Shown here: one piece after another, positions 15,646 through 25,720 of the stretch
Layout of the letters: each line of letters starts with the position of its first letter
How positions within the stretch are numbered: the first letter of the stretch is position 1
Assembly: GCA_958295855.1 (NCBI GenBank)
Contig: OY282383.1
Coordinates: 4,444,481-4,508,480 of the forward strand
Length of the DNA: 64,000 nt
Origin: an uncultured Poribacteria bacterium
GTDB taxonomy: Bacteria > Poribacteria > WGA-4E > WGA-3G
Reading direction: 5' to 3'
Position numbers and translations under genes: made by a program
The notes under the pieces: model-generated
Databases searched by the model: none
The model's input: only the letters and a program-made list of their open reading frames with translations
What the model was told of the DNA's origin: nothing

Positions 15646-18594
15646 TTAATGCGTTACAGCCTTCACACAACGGAATCCACGAGCTTTGTTCGTAATTCGC
15701 GGAGTGAACCTTGTGCGATCGGAAACCCTCACAAACTTAGCGTTACTTACCCAAGAACCACCGCGTAACACACGGGCATTTTTAACATTTGTAAAATTAG
15801 AGAAAATATCATTTACAGTTCCACCGGCAAGAGGATTACGACGCGGAGAAACAGAATAGAAATTTGCATCGTATTCATCAAGGCACCATTCCCACACATT
15901 GCCTGTCATATCGTATAAACCATACCCGTTCGCAGGGTATGTTCCAACAGGCGTAGTATCTCCAATGCTCTCACCATAGTTCGCCTTGCTGAGATTTATT
16001 GAATTACCCCACGGATATTTCTGACCAATCAAGCCGCCTCGCGCAGCTTTCTCCCATTCTGCCTCTGTCGGAAGACGCTTGCCTGCCCATTTCGCATACG
16101 CCATTGCTGCGTACCAACTCACATAAACGACAGGGTGGTTGGATTTGCCACGCGGGTAATTGTTCCCATTCCAATGTTTCAGATAGTCACCATCGTAGTA
16201 TTTGCTAGGGATACGATCTTTTCGCCACTCCGGACTTTCATCAATGAAGGCCTTATATTGTACATTCGTCACCTCATATTTGTCCATATAGAATGCACCA
16301 ACATAGACGGTGTGCATAGGATTTTCGTCGTCTTCCGCATCGTTGTCGTTGCTGCCCATCTGAAATTCTCCCACCGGAATCAGCACCATGTCGGTGTATG
16401 ATGGGCTTGGAACTCTATTAGGGATTTCCACCTCCTGAAGGGTTCCTTGTATCATTCTAAAGTGTTTCTTTATTGCTTTTTTCGGGTCATATACGACTTT
16501 ATAACTATCTTCAATACCTTTAACCTCCCGCTTAATATAGGTGATAGTCACAGTGTCGCTGTGTGCATCAGCCAAAATGACTTCTCTAACGTCCGTGCGA
16601 TCTCCTAAGCTGACTTCGTCAACTGTTCTGAGCGTTTTTTTATCCACTACATTGAGATCCCAAAAGACACCTGAACCACCGCCACTCTGGGCCAAAGGCA
16701 CAAAGATATACCGATTCCCTTCAACAGCATGCTGAGTTAGGAGTGTATAATAACTGTACCAATCTCCTTCACGCTTACGCAGATGTATGTAATCGGAGTC
16801 ACGGGTTACGCCTTCACCTTCAAAAACAACCTCTTCGTTTGAATCACCACTTAAATCTGTAACAATGAAAGTGATTTTGGTAAGTACTTCTTCCAGAGGC
16901 ATTTTCAATTTAATAAAATCCCCGGTAGGCTTCTTCCGTTCCGCTGAAACTTGTGACAGGAACTGGCTACTTTGTTCATCAAGGGGCAGCCCATGAACTA
17001 CTTTCTCAAATTGTGATTCCCACGTATCTCGTTTGACATTACCTTTTTCAACACCTAACACCAGCAATCCAGCATTCTGCAGTGTGCTATTCTCACGAAC
17101 TTTTTGGAGGAAATCAGCGGTTTCCAGCCCTACCTCCGCCGCAGCGTGCGCAGCATCAAGCGGGCCCTCAAACTGCTTGACCAACTGCTGTATCGGCTCG
17201 CTTCCGCCGAAGACTCCGCCAGCAGCTGCAATTGCCCGCCAATAACGCGCAGTATCCTTGCGGACGAGAGCGTCCATCTCTGATTTCTCCGAATAGAGAC
17301 GCAACGCTTGTGCTTTGTCATAAGACGGGTTAAGGTTCTGTTCAATTACCGAACGCACCTGATCTTCAAAGGTTTTCATTCCCTCTGTGTGGCAACCCAT
17401 ACACGATAGCCCGTTACGGACAATAGGGTCTCTCGCCCCAGCGTTTGATACAATGTTAATAGGTGCCTCGTTAAGCCTTTCACCTGTAGCCGTAGATAGA
17501 TAGTATGCCTGCAATCCGTTGGGAAGATTAAAGATTATCTCACCACCATCATGTGTGAAATCGAGTGGATGTGTGAAGATATTCTGTGTGCCAACATTAC
17601 CTGCAAAGTCGTATGACTTCCAATACGCTCCATATCGAGATTTGTGGCGTTCCACAATGCGGTTGTTAATTGACACACCGGACTCGTTGAAACCTGCCCG
17701 CCAGACACGAACCCCCGGGGCATTCTTTAAGTTTTCGGCGACGTTCACCTCAAGCTGTATCTCTAATTCTTTATCTGTTTTCGGCAGGTCAAGTATCTCG
17801 TGGTAGAGCGGAGGTAGGGAAGCGGTAGCAATGAACCAGTCGGCTCGGACGAATGGTAACTCGCAGTTTGTCTCTTGACATACCGATGTATACGTTGACG
17901 AATTTAACTGCATACCGTACGGATACGCCTGTTCAATCTTATACCACTTGTCACTTTTGATGTCCCACTCGTAGTACCGTAAATCAATATAAAAGATTGT
18001 CTTCTCGCGGTCAATCGGTGTAGGTTTGATGACCTCGGAACCCCAAGAGAGACTGTTAACTAATCTCGACAAGGCATTCCGATAGGCGCGGAGGTTGTCA
18101 TCGCTCGCGCCAGCGTTATAGAGATGTGTCAGTGTAAAATAGCGTGCGAAGGAACGGTCAAAGGTAGTGAGCGATGTCACGTGGATATAGATGGTTTTCA
18201 GCATCGCCTCGGTAGTGATAAAACGGCGTTTGGGTTTGGGCATCGCCTCCCAATCCGGTGCCCCGGCTTCAATCCAGCGGCGCATCGTGGCGATTGCCGC
18301 AGAATCCAACGGCTCTTGCCCCAACGGCATCTGTGAACCGGCATCCGTATCGCCAAGTAGACGTAGATAGAGTTCGGAGGCATCAGGTTGCCCCGGAATA
18401 ACAGAGCGATCCTCGATTAAATGTTTATGCTTAATCGTAAGTACATCGCTATAAGATCCGAACTCGCCGTGGCAGTCAAAGCAGTGTTGCTCAAAGATAG
18501 TGAGCACCTGTTGTGCCAGAGGTTGTTGTGCACATACAATCTGATAACTCAAGGTGAGCATCAGTAGGCAAATAATGGTGTGGAAGGTTTTCAT
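15646..18594 (-). CDS. Planctomycete-type cytochrome c / FGE-like (SUMF1) domain fusion protein
   Basis: A 982-residue exported protein with a signal peptide (residues 1-22). A haem-c motif C38FDC41H42 starts a planctomycete-type cytochrome c domain, with a possible Met ligand near residue 89. A second motif, SC398MGC401H402, lies mid-protein. After a long region of unknown fold, an FGE/SUMF1 domain starts near MVLIPVGEFQMGS (about residue 738) and ends GFRCVKAVTH. The 24 residues between RGGSW and GFRC match in length the variable block of the FGE proteins at 42-48 kb. FGE-type catalytic cysteines are not evident, so a binding role is more likely than sulfatase activation. Confidence 0.85.
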   Translation of the reverse strand: MKTFHTIICLLMLTLSYQIVCAQQPLAQQVLTIFEQHCFDCHGEFGSYSDVLTIKHKHLIEDRSVIPGQPDASELYLRLLGDTDAGSQMPLGQEPLDSAAIATMRRWIEAGAPDWEAMPKPKRRFITTEAMLKTIYIHVTSLTTFDRSFARYFTLTHLYNAGASDDNLRAYRNALSRLVNSLSWGSEVIKPTPIDREKTIFYIDLRYYEWDIKSDKWYKIEQAYPYGMQLNSSTYTSVCQETNCELPFVRADWFIATASLPPLYHEILDLPKTDKELEIQLEVNVAENLKNAPGVRVWRAGFNESGVSINNRIVERHKSRYGAYWKSYDFAGNVGTQNIFTHPLDFTHDGGEIIFNLPNGLQAYYLSTATGERLNEAPINIVSNAGARDPIVRNGLSCMGCHTEGMKTFEDQVRSVIEQNLNPSYDKAQALRLYSEKSEMDALVRKDTARYWRAIAAAGGVFGGSEPIQQLVKQFEGPLDAAHAAAEVGLETADFLQKVRENSTLQNAGLLVLGVEKGNVKRDTWESQFEKVVHGLPLDEQSSQFLSQVSAERKKPTGDFIKLKMPLEEVLTKITFIVTDLSGDSNEEVVFEGEGVTRDSDYIHLRKREGDWYSYYTLLTQHAVEGNRYIFVPLAQSGGGSGVFWDLNVVDKKTLRTVDEVSLGDRTDVREVILADAHSDTVTITYIKREVKGIEDSYKVVYDPKKAIKKHFRMIQGTLQEVEIPNRVPSPSYTDMVLIPVGEFQMGSNDNDAEDDENPMHTVYVGAFYMDKYEVTNVQYKAFIDESPEWRKDRIPSKYYDGDYLKHWNGNNYPRGKSNHPVVYVSWYAAMAYAKWAGKRLPTEAEWEKAARGGLIGQKYPWGNSINLSKANYGESIGDTTPVGTYPANGYGLYDMTGNVWEWCLDEYDANFYSVSPRRNPLAGGTVNDIFSNFTNVKNARVLRGGSWVSNAKFVRVSDRTRFTPRITNKARGFRCVKAVTH

Positions 18595-18720
18595 ATTTTC
18601 TCCATTGTATCAGGTTGCCCGATTAGAAGTCTGTTCCAAATCTATACACACTTCGCCCCTACAAGGCTAAAGATGCTATAAACATTTCGCCCTTATAGGG
18701 CTAAAGAGGAACATCTTGGC

Positions 18721-19515
18721 CTAATACCACCCAACGAACTGTAAGTATTTTTCCCAGAGGCTATCCCCCCACATAAGAACAAGCACAGCAGCACCCGAAA
18801 GGAAGGGACCGTAAGGGATAGCACTTTGCCGATTTTTTATACCAAAGATAATGAGTGTCGTCCCGATAACCGCGCCACTTATTGCGGAGAATGCAATAAC
18901 CATCGCGAGTTCCGGCCACGCACCTAAGAACAATCCGTTGAGTGCCATCAGTTTAATGTCGCCGCCGCCCATCGCTTTTTTGCGTAAAATTGCACTCCCA
19001 ATCACAGCAATCAACCACAGTATCGTACCACCGGCAACAGCACCGATGAGTCGCGTGAGCAGGTACCAGACATCAGCACGTTGATACGCGATTGCACAGA
19101 CGATGCCGAAACCGAGAATCAATCCTGTCACGATGAGGCCATTCGGAATAATATAGTGTTGTGCATCAATGACAGCAATCGGTATCAGCAGCGTGATAAA
19201 AATGAGTGCGTGCAGAAAATCCAGCGTGAAACCGAAGCGATAAAACACTACGAGAAATAGCAACGCCGTCGCGAGTTCAACCAATGGATAAACCGCGGAA
19301 ATTTTCGCTTTGCAATGCCGACACTTTCCGCGCAAAAGCAGGTAACTCAAAAACGGGATAGTGTCGTAAGCGTTTATCGGTTGGCTACATTCAGGGCAAA
19401 AGGAGCGCCGCGGCGAATGAATTGACATGCCCGCGCGAGGAATACGATAGATACACACATTCAGAAAACTGCCAATTGCCAAACCGAAAAGGAAAATGAA
19501 CAACGGTATCCACAT
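18721..19515 (-). CDS. Prepilin peptidase / type IV leader peptidase (A24 family)
   Basis: A 264-residue polytopic membrane aspartyl protease that cleaves, and usually N-methylates, type IV prepilins and pseudopilins. The N-terminal domain has the two zinc-binding CxxC pairs (CPEC and CRHC) around residues 41-75. The catalytic Asp motifs are VIDAQHYIIPN and MGGGDIKLM (GxGD). Eight or so membrane segments are visible. It lies about 130 bp downstream of a pseudopilin-like gene, its likely substrate. Confidence 0.92.
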   Translation of the reverse strand: MWIPLFIFLFGLAIGSFLNVCIYRIPRAGMSIHSPRRSFCPECSQPINAYDTIPFLSYLLLRGKCRHCKAKISAVYPLVELATALLFLVVFYRFGFTLDFLHALIFITLLIPIAVIDAQHYIIPNGLIVTGLILGFGIVCAIAYQRADVWYLLTRLIGAVAGGTILWLIAVIGSAILRKKAMGGGDIKLMALNGLFLGAWPELAMVIAFSAISGAVIGTTLIIFGIKNRQSAIPYGPFLSGAAVLVLMWGDSLWEKYLQFVGWY

Positions 19516-19643
19516 ATTTTTAATATTCCTTGCGGAGAATTAAGGTAGTAGGATAGGTGTGGAATCACAAGGTAAATCCCGGTCTTCGTTTGTTCTGCTC
19601 ACAATTTAACAGGGCGTGCTACGTTCAACCTAACCTACATAAC

Positions 19644-20069
19644 TTACCACCAATATTTTTCGCCGAATTGGGCATCTGCGTGGTAAACTCTACTGATTTC
19701 GGCGATGCCGCCTAACCGATATTTCGGCGGTACGCGCGGGTGATTCGCCGCAATGCCAACTTTATAAGTGTTCTGGCGAAGTACATAGCTTCCGCCCCAC
19801 GGTGTTTGTGGGATAGATTCCAGATAACTCCCGCGCCACCCCTTCACCCCGGAATCCGTTACCAACTGTTCCAATTGTGTTGGATAACGCTGGGTGTGTC
19901 TGAAGTGCTTCTTGAGCGCAATAGCTATCGTTTCGACATCAGCGTCTGCCTGGCTCACTTTTCGATATTCCGACCAGGGTGGGTACGATAGCACCCCAAT
20001 GATAACGGTGAGCGTCACCAGAATAAGCAGTTGAATGCGAGTCATACCGCTGTTTTGTTTCACCTTCAC
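19644..20069 (-). CDS. Type II secretion/type IV pilin-like protein
   Basis: A 141-residue protein with a short positive leader ending in Gly (KVKQNSG), then MTRIQLLILVTLTVIIG. This resembles the cleavage site and hydrophobic helix of prepilins, although the canonical Glu5 is replaced. The rest (YPTQLEQLVTD, SIPQTPWGGSY) matches the GspG-type pseudopilin globular domain. It sits between the prepilin peptidase and the two-component genes. It could be a structural pseudopilin or a minor pilin; the missing Glu5 argues for a minor role. Confidence 0.72.
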   Translation of the reverse strand: MKVKQNSGMTRIQLLILVTLTVIIGVLSYPPWSEYRKVSQADADVETIAIALKKHFRHTQRYPTQLEQLVTDSGVKGWRGSYLESIPQTPWGGSYVLRQNTYKVGIAANHPRVPPKYRLGGIAEISRVYHADAQFGEKYWW

Positions 20070-20124
20070 TTCTCCAAGCGTTTTTTCATCAATTCAGTTT
20101 CTGCGCGGTAAATGAATTGTGCCA

Positions 20125-21513
20125 CTACGAACTAATGCTTGTCTCAGGCCGTTGAATGTTATATTTGTTCATTTTTTTATACAAATTGCTTCTCTCCACT
20201 TCCAACGCTTCCGCTGTCTGTCGGATGTTCCACTCATTCTCCTCCAAAGCGGTTAGAATACACTGTGCCTCCGCTGAATCAACCATCGCACTTAGCGGTG
20301 TATTGTGTTGATACGGTGTGGCGTTGCGTGATTGCGCGGGTTTTTGAGATGTGAGTGGCAAGACTTCAGCCACATCGGCTGGCATAACGATTTCGCGGTT
20401 CACCATAATCATGAGGCGTTCAACGATGTTTTTCAGTTCTCGGATGTTACCGGGCCAGTCGTAAGATTGCAAAGCGGCATAAGTGCCCGGGTCAATAACT
20501 TTTGCGGCCGATGCCATATTCAACTGTAATCGTTCTGCAAAGTATTTTACCAACAAAGGTACATCCTCTAACCGTTCTCTCAGCGGGGGTACCTCAATAG
20601 GCACGACATTGAGTCGATAGTAGAGGTCGCGTCGAAACATCCCGTGTTCGATTTCTTCAAGAAGGTTCTTGTTCGTTGCGGCGATGATTCGCACGTCAAC
20701 CCTCCGAATCTCATGGCTTCCGAGTCGCTCCACTTCCCCGGTTTCAAGGGCGCGGAGGACTTTTGCTTGCGCCTTTAAACTCATATCGCCAATTTCATCG
20801 AGGAAAAGGGTTCCGCCGTTGGCGAGTTCAAATCGTCCCTGTCTGCGGGAATCGGCTCCAGTAAATGCGCCTCGTTCGTGGCCGAAGAGCTCGCTCTCAA
20901 CGAGTTCGTCAGGCAACGCCGCACAATTTAGCGGGATAAAGGGTTTGGTAGAACGCCGGCTCTGTTGATGAATAGCATTGGCAACTAACTGTTTGCCGGT
21001 TCCATTTTCCCCAGAGATGAGCACGCTGAGCCTACTGATGGCGACGCGGCGAATTTGTGAACGGAGGTTCAAAACCGCAGCGCTCTTGCCCACCATCTCA
21101 TCCTCATCGACAATTTTAGATTTGAGAATCTGGTTCTCTTGGGATAAACGCGAGATTTCTAAGAAAGGCTCAACACTGGCTAAGATTTTATCAATACCAA
21201 TCGGTTTCGTGATATACCGTTTCGCACCGAGTTCCATCGTTTTAACAGCCGTTTCAATATCCTGTTGCGCAGACATCATCACAACATTTAGCTGCGGATA
21301 CTGTTCCTGCAGCTTTACCAACGTCTGCACACCGTCCATGCCGTTTTCCATGCGGATATCCAACAGCACCAGGTCGACATCGTTTTTTGCACAATGTTGC
21401 AACGCCTCCTCCCCACTCACGGCAGTTAAAGCTTGGTAGCCCCGCAGTTTGAGGCCTTGGGACAGCATTTTAAGCGTATTTCTTTCGTCATCTACAATCA
21501 GAATCGTTTCCAT
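20125..21513 (-). CDS. Sigma54-dependent response regulator (NtrC family)
   Basis: A 462-residue regulator with three domains. The receiver domain has VDDE and the phospho-acceptor Asp52 (LLDIRM). The AAA+ domain has Walker A GENGTGK (168-174), GAFTGA (215-220, contact with sigma54) and Walker B TLFLDEIGD (235-243). A Fis-type helix-turn-helix (NIRQTAEALEVERSNLYKKM) ends the protein. It activates sigma54 promoters after phosphorylation, most likely by the kinase encoded just upstream (21631-23652). Targets are unknown; adjacent pilin-type genes are candidates. Confidence 0.95.
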   Translation of the reverse strand: METILIVDDERNTLKMLSQGLKLRGYQALTAVSGEEALQHCAKNDVDLVLLDIRMENGMDGVQTLVKLQEQYPQLNVVMMSAQQDIETAVKTMELGAKRYITKPIGIDKILASVEPFLEISRLSQENQILKSKIVDEDEMVGKSAAVLNLRSQIRRVAISRLSVLISGENGTGKQLVANAIHQQSRRSTKPFIPLNCAALPDELVESELFGHERGAFTGADSRRQGRFELANGGTLFLDEIGDMSLKAQAKVLRALETGEVERLGSHEIRRVDVRIIAATNKNLLEEIEHGMFRRDLYYRLNVVPIEVPPLRERLEDVPLLVKYFAERLQLNMASAAKVIDPGTYAALQSYDWPGNIRELKNIVERLMIMVNREIVMPADVAEVLPLTSQKPAQSRNATPYQHNTPLSAMVDSAEAQCILTALEENEWNIRQTAEALEVERSNLYKKMNKYNIQRPETSISS

Positions 21514-21630
21514 TTTTTTATGGTTATCGGTTATCAGTTATCGGTTAAGATGTGTTGTGGCAGTGGCGTTTTGTGTGATGCCCACAGAAGTTAACTGGCA
21601 ACTGACGACTGAAAACTGACAACTCCTCTC

Positions 21631-23652
21631 CTACAAACTCAATTCGTTAAATAGAATTCGGACTGTTGTGCCGGCATGTTCACGGCTTTCAACATCTATC
21701 TCACCCCCGTGGTCAGCTACAATCCTTTGCACAATTGGCATGCCGAGCCCCATTCCATCTGTCTTTGTGGTGTAGTATGGGATAAAAAGATTCTCCAAGG
21801 TTTCATCGGACATGCCGATGCCCGTATCTTGTACTTCAAGCGAAATCGATTCACCAGAAACCTGCATTCTGTTGGCATTTTTCCGTAGCGTTCTTCGATA
21901 AGCAGTGCTTGGCATGATGCGTCTTGAGCGTATCTTGCCGGAGGCTTCTGGGTTAACTTCCGTCGTTTCTTCACCTTGTTCGTTTCGCGTGAAATAGGTT
22001 TTCACCTTAAGAGTCCCGCCATCAGGCATGGCTTCAATTGCATTTTTGACGAGGTTGCCTAACGCTTGCGCAATTTGTTCCCGGTCAAGCGGGAGCTGTG
22101 GCAGCACCTTCAGATCGGTTTCAACCTTAACCGTCGGGTAGTATGCTTGCTCTCTGTTATCTGTATCATCTGGGTTAACCGCAAACTCGTTAGATGCGTT
22201 CGGCAACCGTATCTGTTCCCCAGTGTACAGGGTTAAGACAGACTTGACAATCTGATTCAAATCGGTAGGTGCTCTTTGTGGCTTGGGCATCCGCGCGAAT
22301 CGGTGGAATTCATCTATTAATTTGCCTATCCGATCGACTTCTTCAATGACGGTTTCTGTACATTCATCAAAAATTTGCTCAAAAACTTCCGGTTTGGCTT
22401 TCGCCTGCTGTAGGTTTTCAACGGAGAGCCGAATCGGAAAAAGCGGATTTTTGATTTCGTGGGCGACTTGCCGTGCCACATCACGCCAGGTTGCCGCCCG
22501 TTCGGCAGCTAGCCGTTCTTCTAAACTTTGCTTCAGGTCGCGCGCCATTTGGTTAAAGCCAGCTGCAAGTTGTCCAATTTCACTCTTTGATTGAATTTCG
22601 ACGCGATAGTTGAGATTCCCGGATGCAATCTCACCCACGCCTTCGCGAAGCACTGCTATTGGGCGCGTAATCCGACGGCTCATCACATAACTGATGAGGT
22701 AGACTAAGGCGAGCCCACCCACACCACTCAACAGCAGAATTATGGTAAGTTGCCGTTGCCATTCATTCTGGCGTTGATGGGAGTAGGCAACTACCAATTC
22801 AACCTTAAGCAATCGATGTATCTCCACGAAAGGGGAGCTGAGGGGGGCGATGCGAAATGCAGTGAAAGCACGTCGCCCTTTTTCTTCCCCGGTATTCCCT
22901 TCCAATTCTAAAAAAACATCTCGATGCCGGGCGGTATTCTGAATTTCCAACTGTTGCTTTGCTGTGTGCCGCATCCATTCCTCTCGAAGCGACAGGGCCC
23001 CTCGTGAAGCATAGTTTAGCGGAATCCACTCCTCCAGCACTGCCTCTTCGTTTAGCAAGTGTTTCCCTACAGCCGTACTTTCCTTCACAAGGAAGATAGG
23101 GTGCTCATCTGATTGGATAATCGTTTCATTTTCTAGCCATTTTTGCAAAAAGTAGCCTCCGGTCAGGAATCCCCATTCTCGCACCGCAGTCACTTCAACC
23201 ATCAACCTTGAGTCGATGTCGCCATCCTGTGAAACCCTTCTGCGCTGGATGTGTGGCTTTTCTGGCGGCACATTGATTTTAATCCTCGGATCTGCCTCCC
23301 ATTCTCTGAAAAGGAGTTGCCCATCTGCCGTACCGTACTCTATCATAAGAAAATCGGTTTCTCCAAGACTCCCGGGAAGCTGTGCCCCATTCAAAATCGC
23401 TTGGCGTACAGCCGGTTCATCCGCTTTCGCAGCGACTTCCTTCCGAATTTCCTGAACGAAAACTTGGTAGTTATTTGAAACCCGCACCTCAAGCGCGTCC
23501 ACATCATTTACCATTTGCCTTTTAAAAGCCAACCGAGTTAGGAAACTTGTGATTCCAAAAACAACTCCGAACATAAGCAGAAAGACAAAACTATACGCTA
23601 AAAAGATTTTATCATGGAGTTGTAAGGATGACAGCTTGTTTCGCATTTTCAT
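21631..23652 (-). CDS. Membrane sensor histidine kinase with HAMP domain (NtrY-like)
   Basis: A 673-residue sensor. Membrane segments at about residues 17-38 and 302-323 flank a large extracytoplasmic domain of about 260 residues. A HAMP domain (about 322-375) leads to the dimerization helix with phospho-acceptor His398 (QVAHEIKNPLFPI). The ATPase domain has the N box NLVKNAIEAM, then DTGIGM and GMGLGMPIVQ. An insert of roughly 60 residues lies between the N box and the G1 motif. It is transcribed ahead of the NtrC-type regulator, so the pair forms a sigma54 two-component system. The ligand is unknown. Confidence 0.93.
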   Translation of the reverse strand: MKMRNKLSSLQLHDKIFLAYSFVFLLMFGVVFGITSFLTRLAFKRQMVNDVDALEVRVSNNYQVFVQEIRKEVAAKADEPAVRQAILNGAQLPGSLGETDFLMIEYGTADGQLLFREWEADPRIKINVPPEKPHIQRRRVSQDGDIDSRLMVEVTAVREWGFLTGGYFLQKWLENETIIQSDEHPIFLVKESTAVGKHLLNEEAVLEEWIPLNYASRGALSLREEWMRHTAKQQLEIQNTARHRDVFLELEGNTGEEKGRRAFTAFRIAPLSSPFVEIHRLLKVELVVAYSHQRQNEWQRQLTIILLLSGVGGLALVYLISYVMSRRITRPIAVLREGVGEIASGNLNYRVEIQSKSEIGQLAAGFNQMARDLKQSLEERLAAERAATWRDVARQVAHEIKNPLFPIRLSVENLQQAKAKPEVFEQIFDECTETVIEEVDRIGKLIDEFHRFARMPKPQRAPTDLNQIVKSVLTLYTGEQIRLPNASNEFAVNPDDTDNREQAYYPTVKVETDLKVLPQLPLDREQIAQALGNLVKNAIEAMPDGGTLKVKTYFTRNEQGEETTEVNPEASGKIRSRRIMPSTAYRRTLRKNANRMQVSGESISLEVQDTGIGMSDETLENLFIPYYTTKTDGMGLGMPIVQRIVADHGGEIDVESREHAGTTVRILFNELSL

Positions 23653-23687
23653 CTAATCCCGCAGTCTTGTGGCTATCCGAGGGCCAG

Positions 23688-25106
23688 TCAACTTTTGCTA
23701 TGCATCGCGATTGTTTGTGTTCTTCGCTTATAGCCTTCAACAGCATCTTGGCGATAGGTTAACTCATTTTCTAGCCTTTCCTGTTCATCCTCAATATGTA
23801 ACCCCTGCAATCTCCCTTTGATAGCTACGGTATCCATCAAGGTACGCATGCACTGACAAACGTTGTTGATGTCACGCTTTGGAAGGGTTAACGTCGCGTT
23901 GGGCACCCCGTTTTCAGCGAAATCCATGGCAGTACCGCGATAGGATGCAGTCTGAATTTGAGACATAGATTGCCCCTCAAAGGCAGCCAATTCGCCCCCG
24001 ATTCCGGTATGCTTGGGAATTGTTAAATCGTTCCCGAGCTCTTCCCAATGGATAAACAGTACTACCTTATCCCTGGGGCCAGCGATGATTCCGTTGAGAA
24101 TAGAGTGATTGCTCGTCGGCCCTTTCGCAGAAATGACGTTCGCACCGCCGCCACGCTCCTGAATCGATTCGGTATAAAGTTGGACGAACCACTCGCCAAG
24201 ACAACTGTTGTCTGAATAGTTATAGAAGACAATTGTGCCTTTCCCATCACACGCTTCAGCCAGATGCAGCCATCGAGCCAACGGATACGCAACATTGTCG
24301 GGATGCTGGAAAGGAAGGTTAAAGTTGTCGTCAGCATTTTTCACCCCTTGTAGCGCAGCACGGATGCGAGTTTGAGGGGTTTCCCCAGAACCAGCCGTCA
24401 TCGCTAAAAAGAATAAACCGACTGGGGAAAAGGCTGAAAAACGTCCGCCGACTCCCTCCGGCACGGGGAGTAATATGTCGCCGTAGAATGGTGATTCCTG
24501 ATGCAGGCCGAACAGCGTACTCTCCTCAGTTAACCCTGTGGTTGCAACGACTTGACGCTGCCAGGTGTAGCCCTTGTTTTCGGGAGGCACGTTCTGGGTG
24601 AGTATCTCGCGGATAATCATCAACGTCGCGATTGTTTCGCCTGTCCTGCCAGATTTGCTAATAACATTGAAGAGGGTTTTGTAGAGGAGATTTCGCCCTT
24701 TGAGCATCTCAATCAACCCGATTAGCCTACGTGGGTCAAAGGTATCGCCTGTGAAATAGACTTCGGGCGCACCATCGCGTTCGGTTACCGCCCTTAAATT
24801 ATGATAAGGATGGTTGAACATATCGTGAAAGACGCGAGCACCCAGATCGGAACCCCCAATCCCAATCGTGACGAGCACTGAAAATTCCTGACGTGCGCGC
24901 GTCGCCAAAGTAATAACCTGCTCAATTTGTTCCGTTTGGAGATGGCTGCGAGTCCAAGCCCTTTTATTGCGCGCTAAGGTGGCGAGGGGTGCATCAGTCT
25001 CCTGCTGGAACAGGGCGTAAATCTTCTCCAAATTTGCATCAACAAGAAGTTCCGTAGGTTCCGAAATTTCCAGTTTTAACCCATAACGGTTCTCCAAGGA
25101 CTCCAT
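23688..25106 (-). CDS. pgi: Glucose-6-phosphate isomerase
   Basis: A 472-residue SIS-fold isomerase interconverting glucose-6-phosphate and fructose-6-phosphate in the cytoplasm. The first SIS domain has GIGGSDLGARVF and the SKSGRTGETI phosphate-binding loop. The second has EGVGGRFSAFSPVG, the family signature, and QERGGGANV. It starts five bases downstream of the phosphomannose-isomerase-type cupin, so the two genes are cotranscribed and link glycolysis to mannose-6-phosphate. Length fits the bacterial and archaeal short form. Confidence 0.94.
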   Translation of the reverse strand: MESLENRYGLKLEISEPTELLVDANLEKIYALFQQETDAPLATLARNKRAWTRSHLQTEQIEQVITLATRARQEFSVLVTIGIGGSDLGARVFHDMFNHPYHNLRAVTERDGAPEVYFTGDTFDPRRLIGLIEMLKGRNLLYKTLFNVISKSGRTGETIATLMIIREILTQNVPPENKGYTWQRQVVATTGLTEESTLFGLHQESPFYGDILLPVPEGVGGRFSAFSPVGLFFLAMTAGSGETPQTRIRAALQGVKNADDNFNLPFQHPDNVAYPLARWLHLAEACDGKGTIVFYNYSDNSCLGEWFVQLYTESIQERGGGANVISAKGPTSNHSILNGIIAGPRDKVVLFIHWEELGNDLTIPKHTGIGGELAAFEGQSMSQIQTASYRGTAMDFAENGVPNATLTLPKRDINNVCQCMRTLMDTVAIKGRLQGLHIEDEQERLENELTYRQDAVEGYKRRTQTIAMHSKS

Positions 25107-25111
25107 GCGCC

Positions 25112-25483
25112 TTAACTCCTCCCGTATTTATCCGAAATCCGAACAATATCTTCCTCATCAAAGTGCCCAAAAGCGATTTCGAGTATCCGGTAATCTCTGG
25201 ATTCACCGATGAGTTGGTGCTTTGCGCCTTGTGAAATAAAAACCGGTTCCATCGGCTTCGGGCGTTGAATCTCTCCCTCAATTTTTAAGCACGCCCCCTC
25301 ATCAAGCGGTATCCACAGCTCACTTCGATGGTGATGGTACTGATAGCTCACCTGCTCGCCTGCCCGAATTTCTAAAATTTTCACAGTGACAGGTTGATTG
25401 AGGACATATTGGATGAAGCCGCCCCACGGTTTTTCGGTTCGGAATATGTCTTGTAATTCTTTGGGATGTTCAATAGATGTCAT
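25112..25483 (-). CDS. Cupin, mannose-6-phosphate isomerase type II-like
   Basis: A 123-residue single-domain cupin that matches the C-terminal domain of type II phosphomannose isomerases. It has the entry motif RTEKPWGGF, then the metal-binding motif QYHHHRSELW (three histidines and the Glu), and GAKHQLIG in the second cupin motif. It probably isomerises mannose-6-phosphate and fructose-6-phosphate. The tight spacing to pgi supports a hexose-phosphate role. Confidence 0.88.
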   Translation of the reverse strand: MTSIEHPKELQDIFRTEKPWGGFIQYVLNQPVTVKILEIRAGEQVSYQYHHHRSELWIPLDEGACLKIEGEIQRPKPMEPVFISQGAKHQLIGESRDYRILEIAFGHFDEEDIVRISDKYGRS

Positions 25484-25534
25484 TGCTTGTTCTCTTTATG
25501 GCTTTCGGCTATTCGCTCCTGATTGCCCCAGAAA

Positions 25535-25720
25535 AGTGATATACTCCCCCAGCTGAAGCAGTGGGGAAACCTCTTACCCCGTGCCAGCAAGGTGGATTGT
25601 GGTATCAACAAGGGTTGCTCGCCGAGGCGAGTCTGACACCCTCTCCGCCAAAGGTTGATATCCCAACCTTAAGAATGTTTATTGCCGCATTCACATCTCT
25701 ATCATGCAGGGTTTTACATA
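25535..25720 (-). ncRNA. Candidate omega-RNA overlapping the tnpB 3' end and right end
   Basis: TnpB proteins are guided by an RNA made from the 3' end of tnpB through the right-end hairpin, with the guide read from the flanking DNA. Here the minus strand ends with a GTTTCCCCACTGCTTCAGC hairpin and GGGGGAGTATATCAC, the usual form of the right end. The flanking bases beyond about 25535 would be the guide. Limits are approximate; expression is inferred. Confidence 0.5.
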
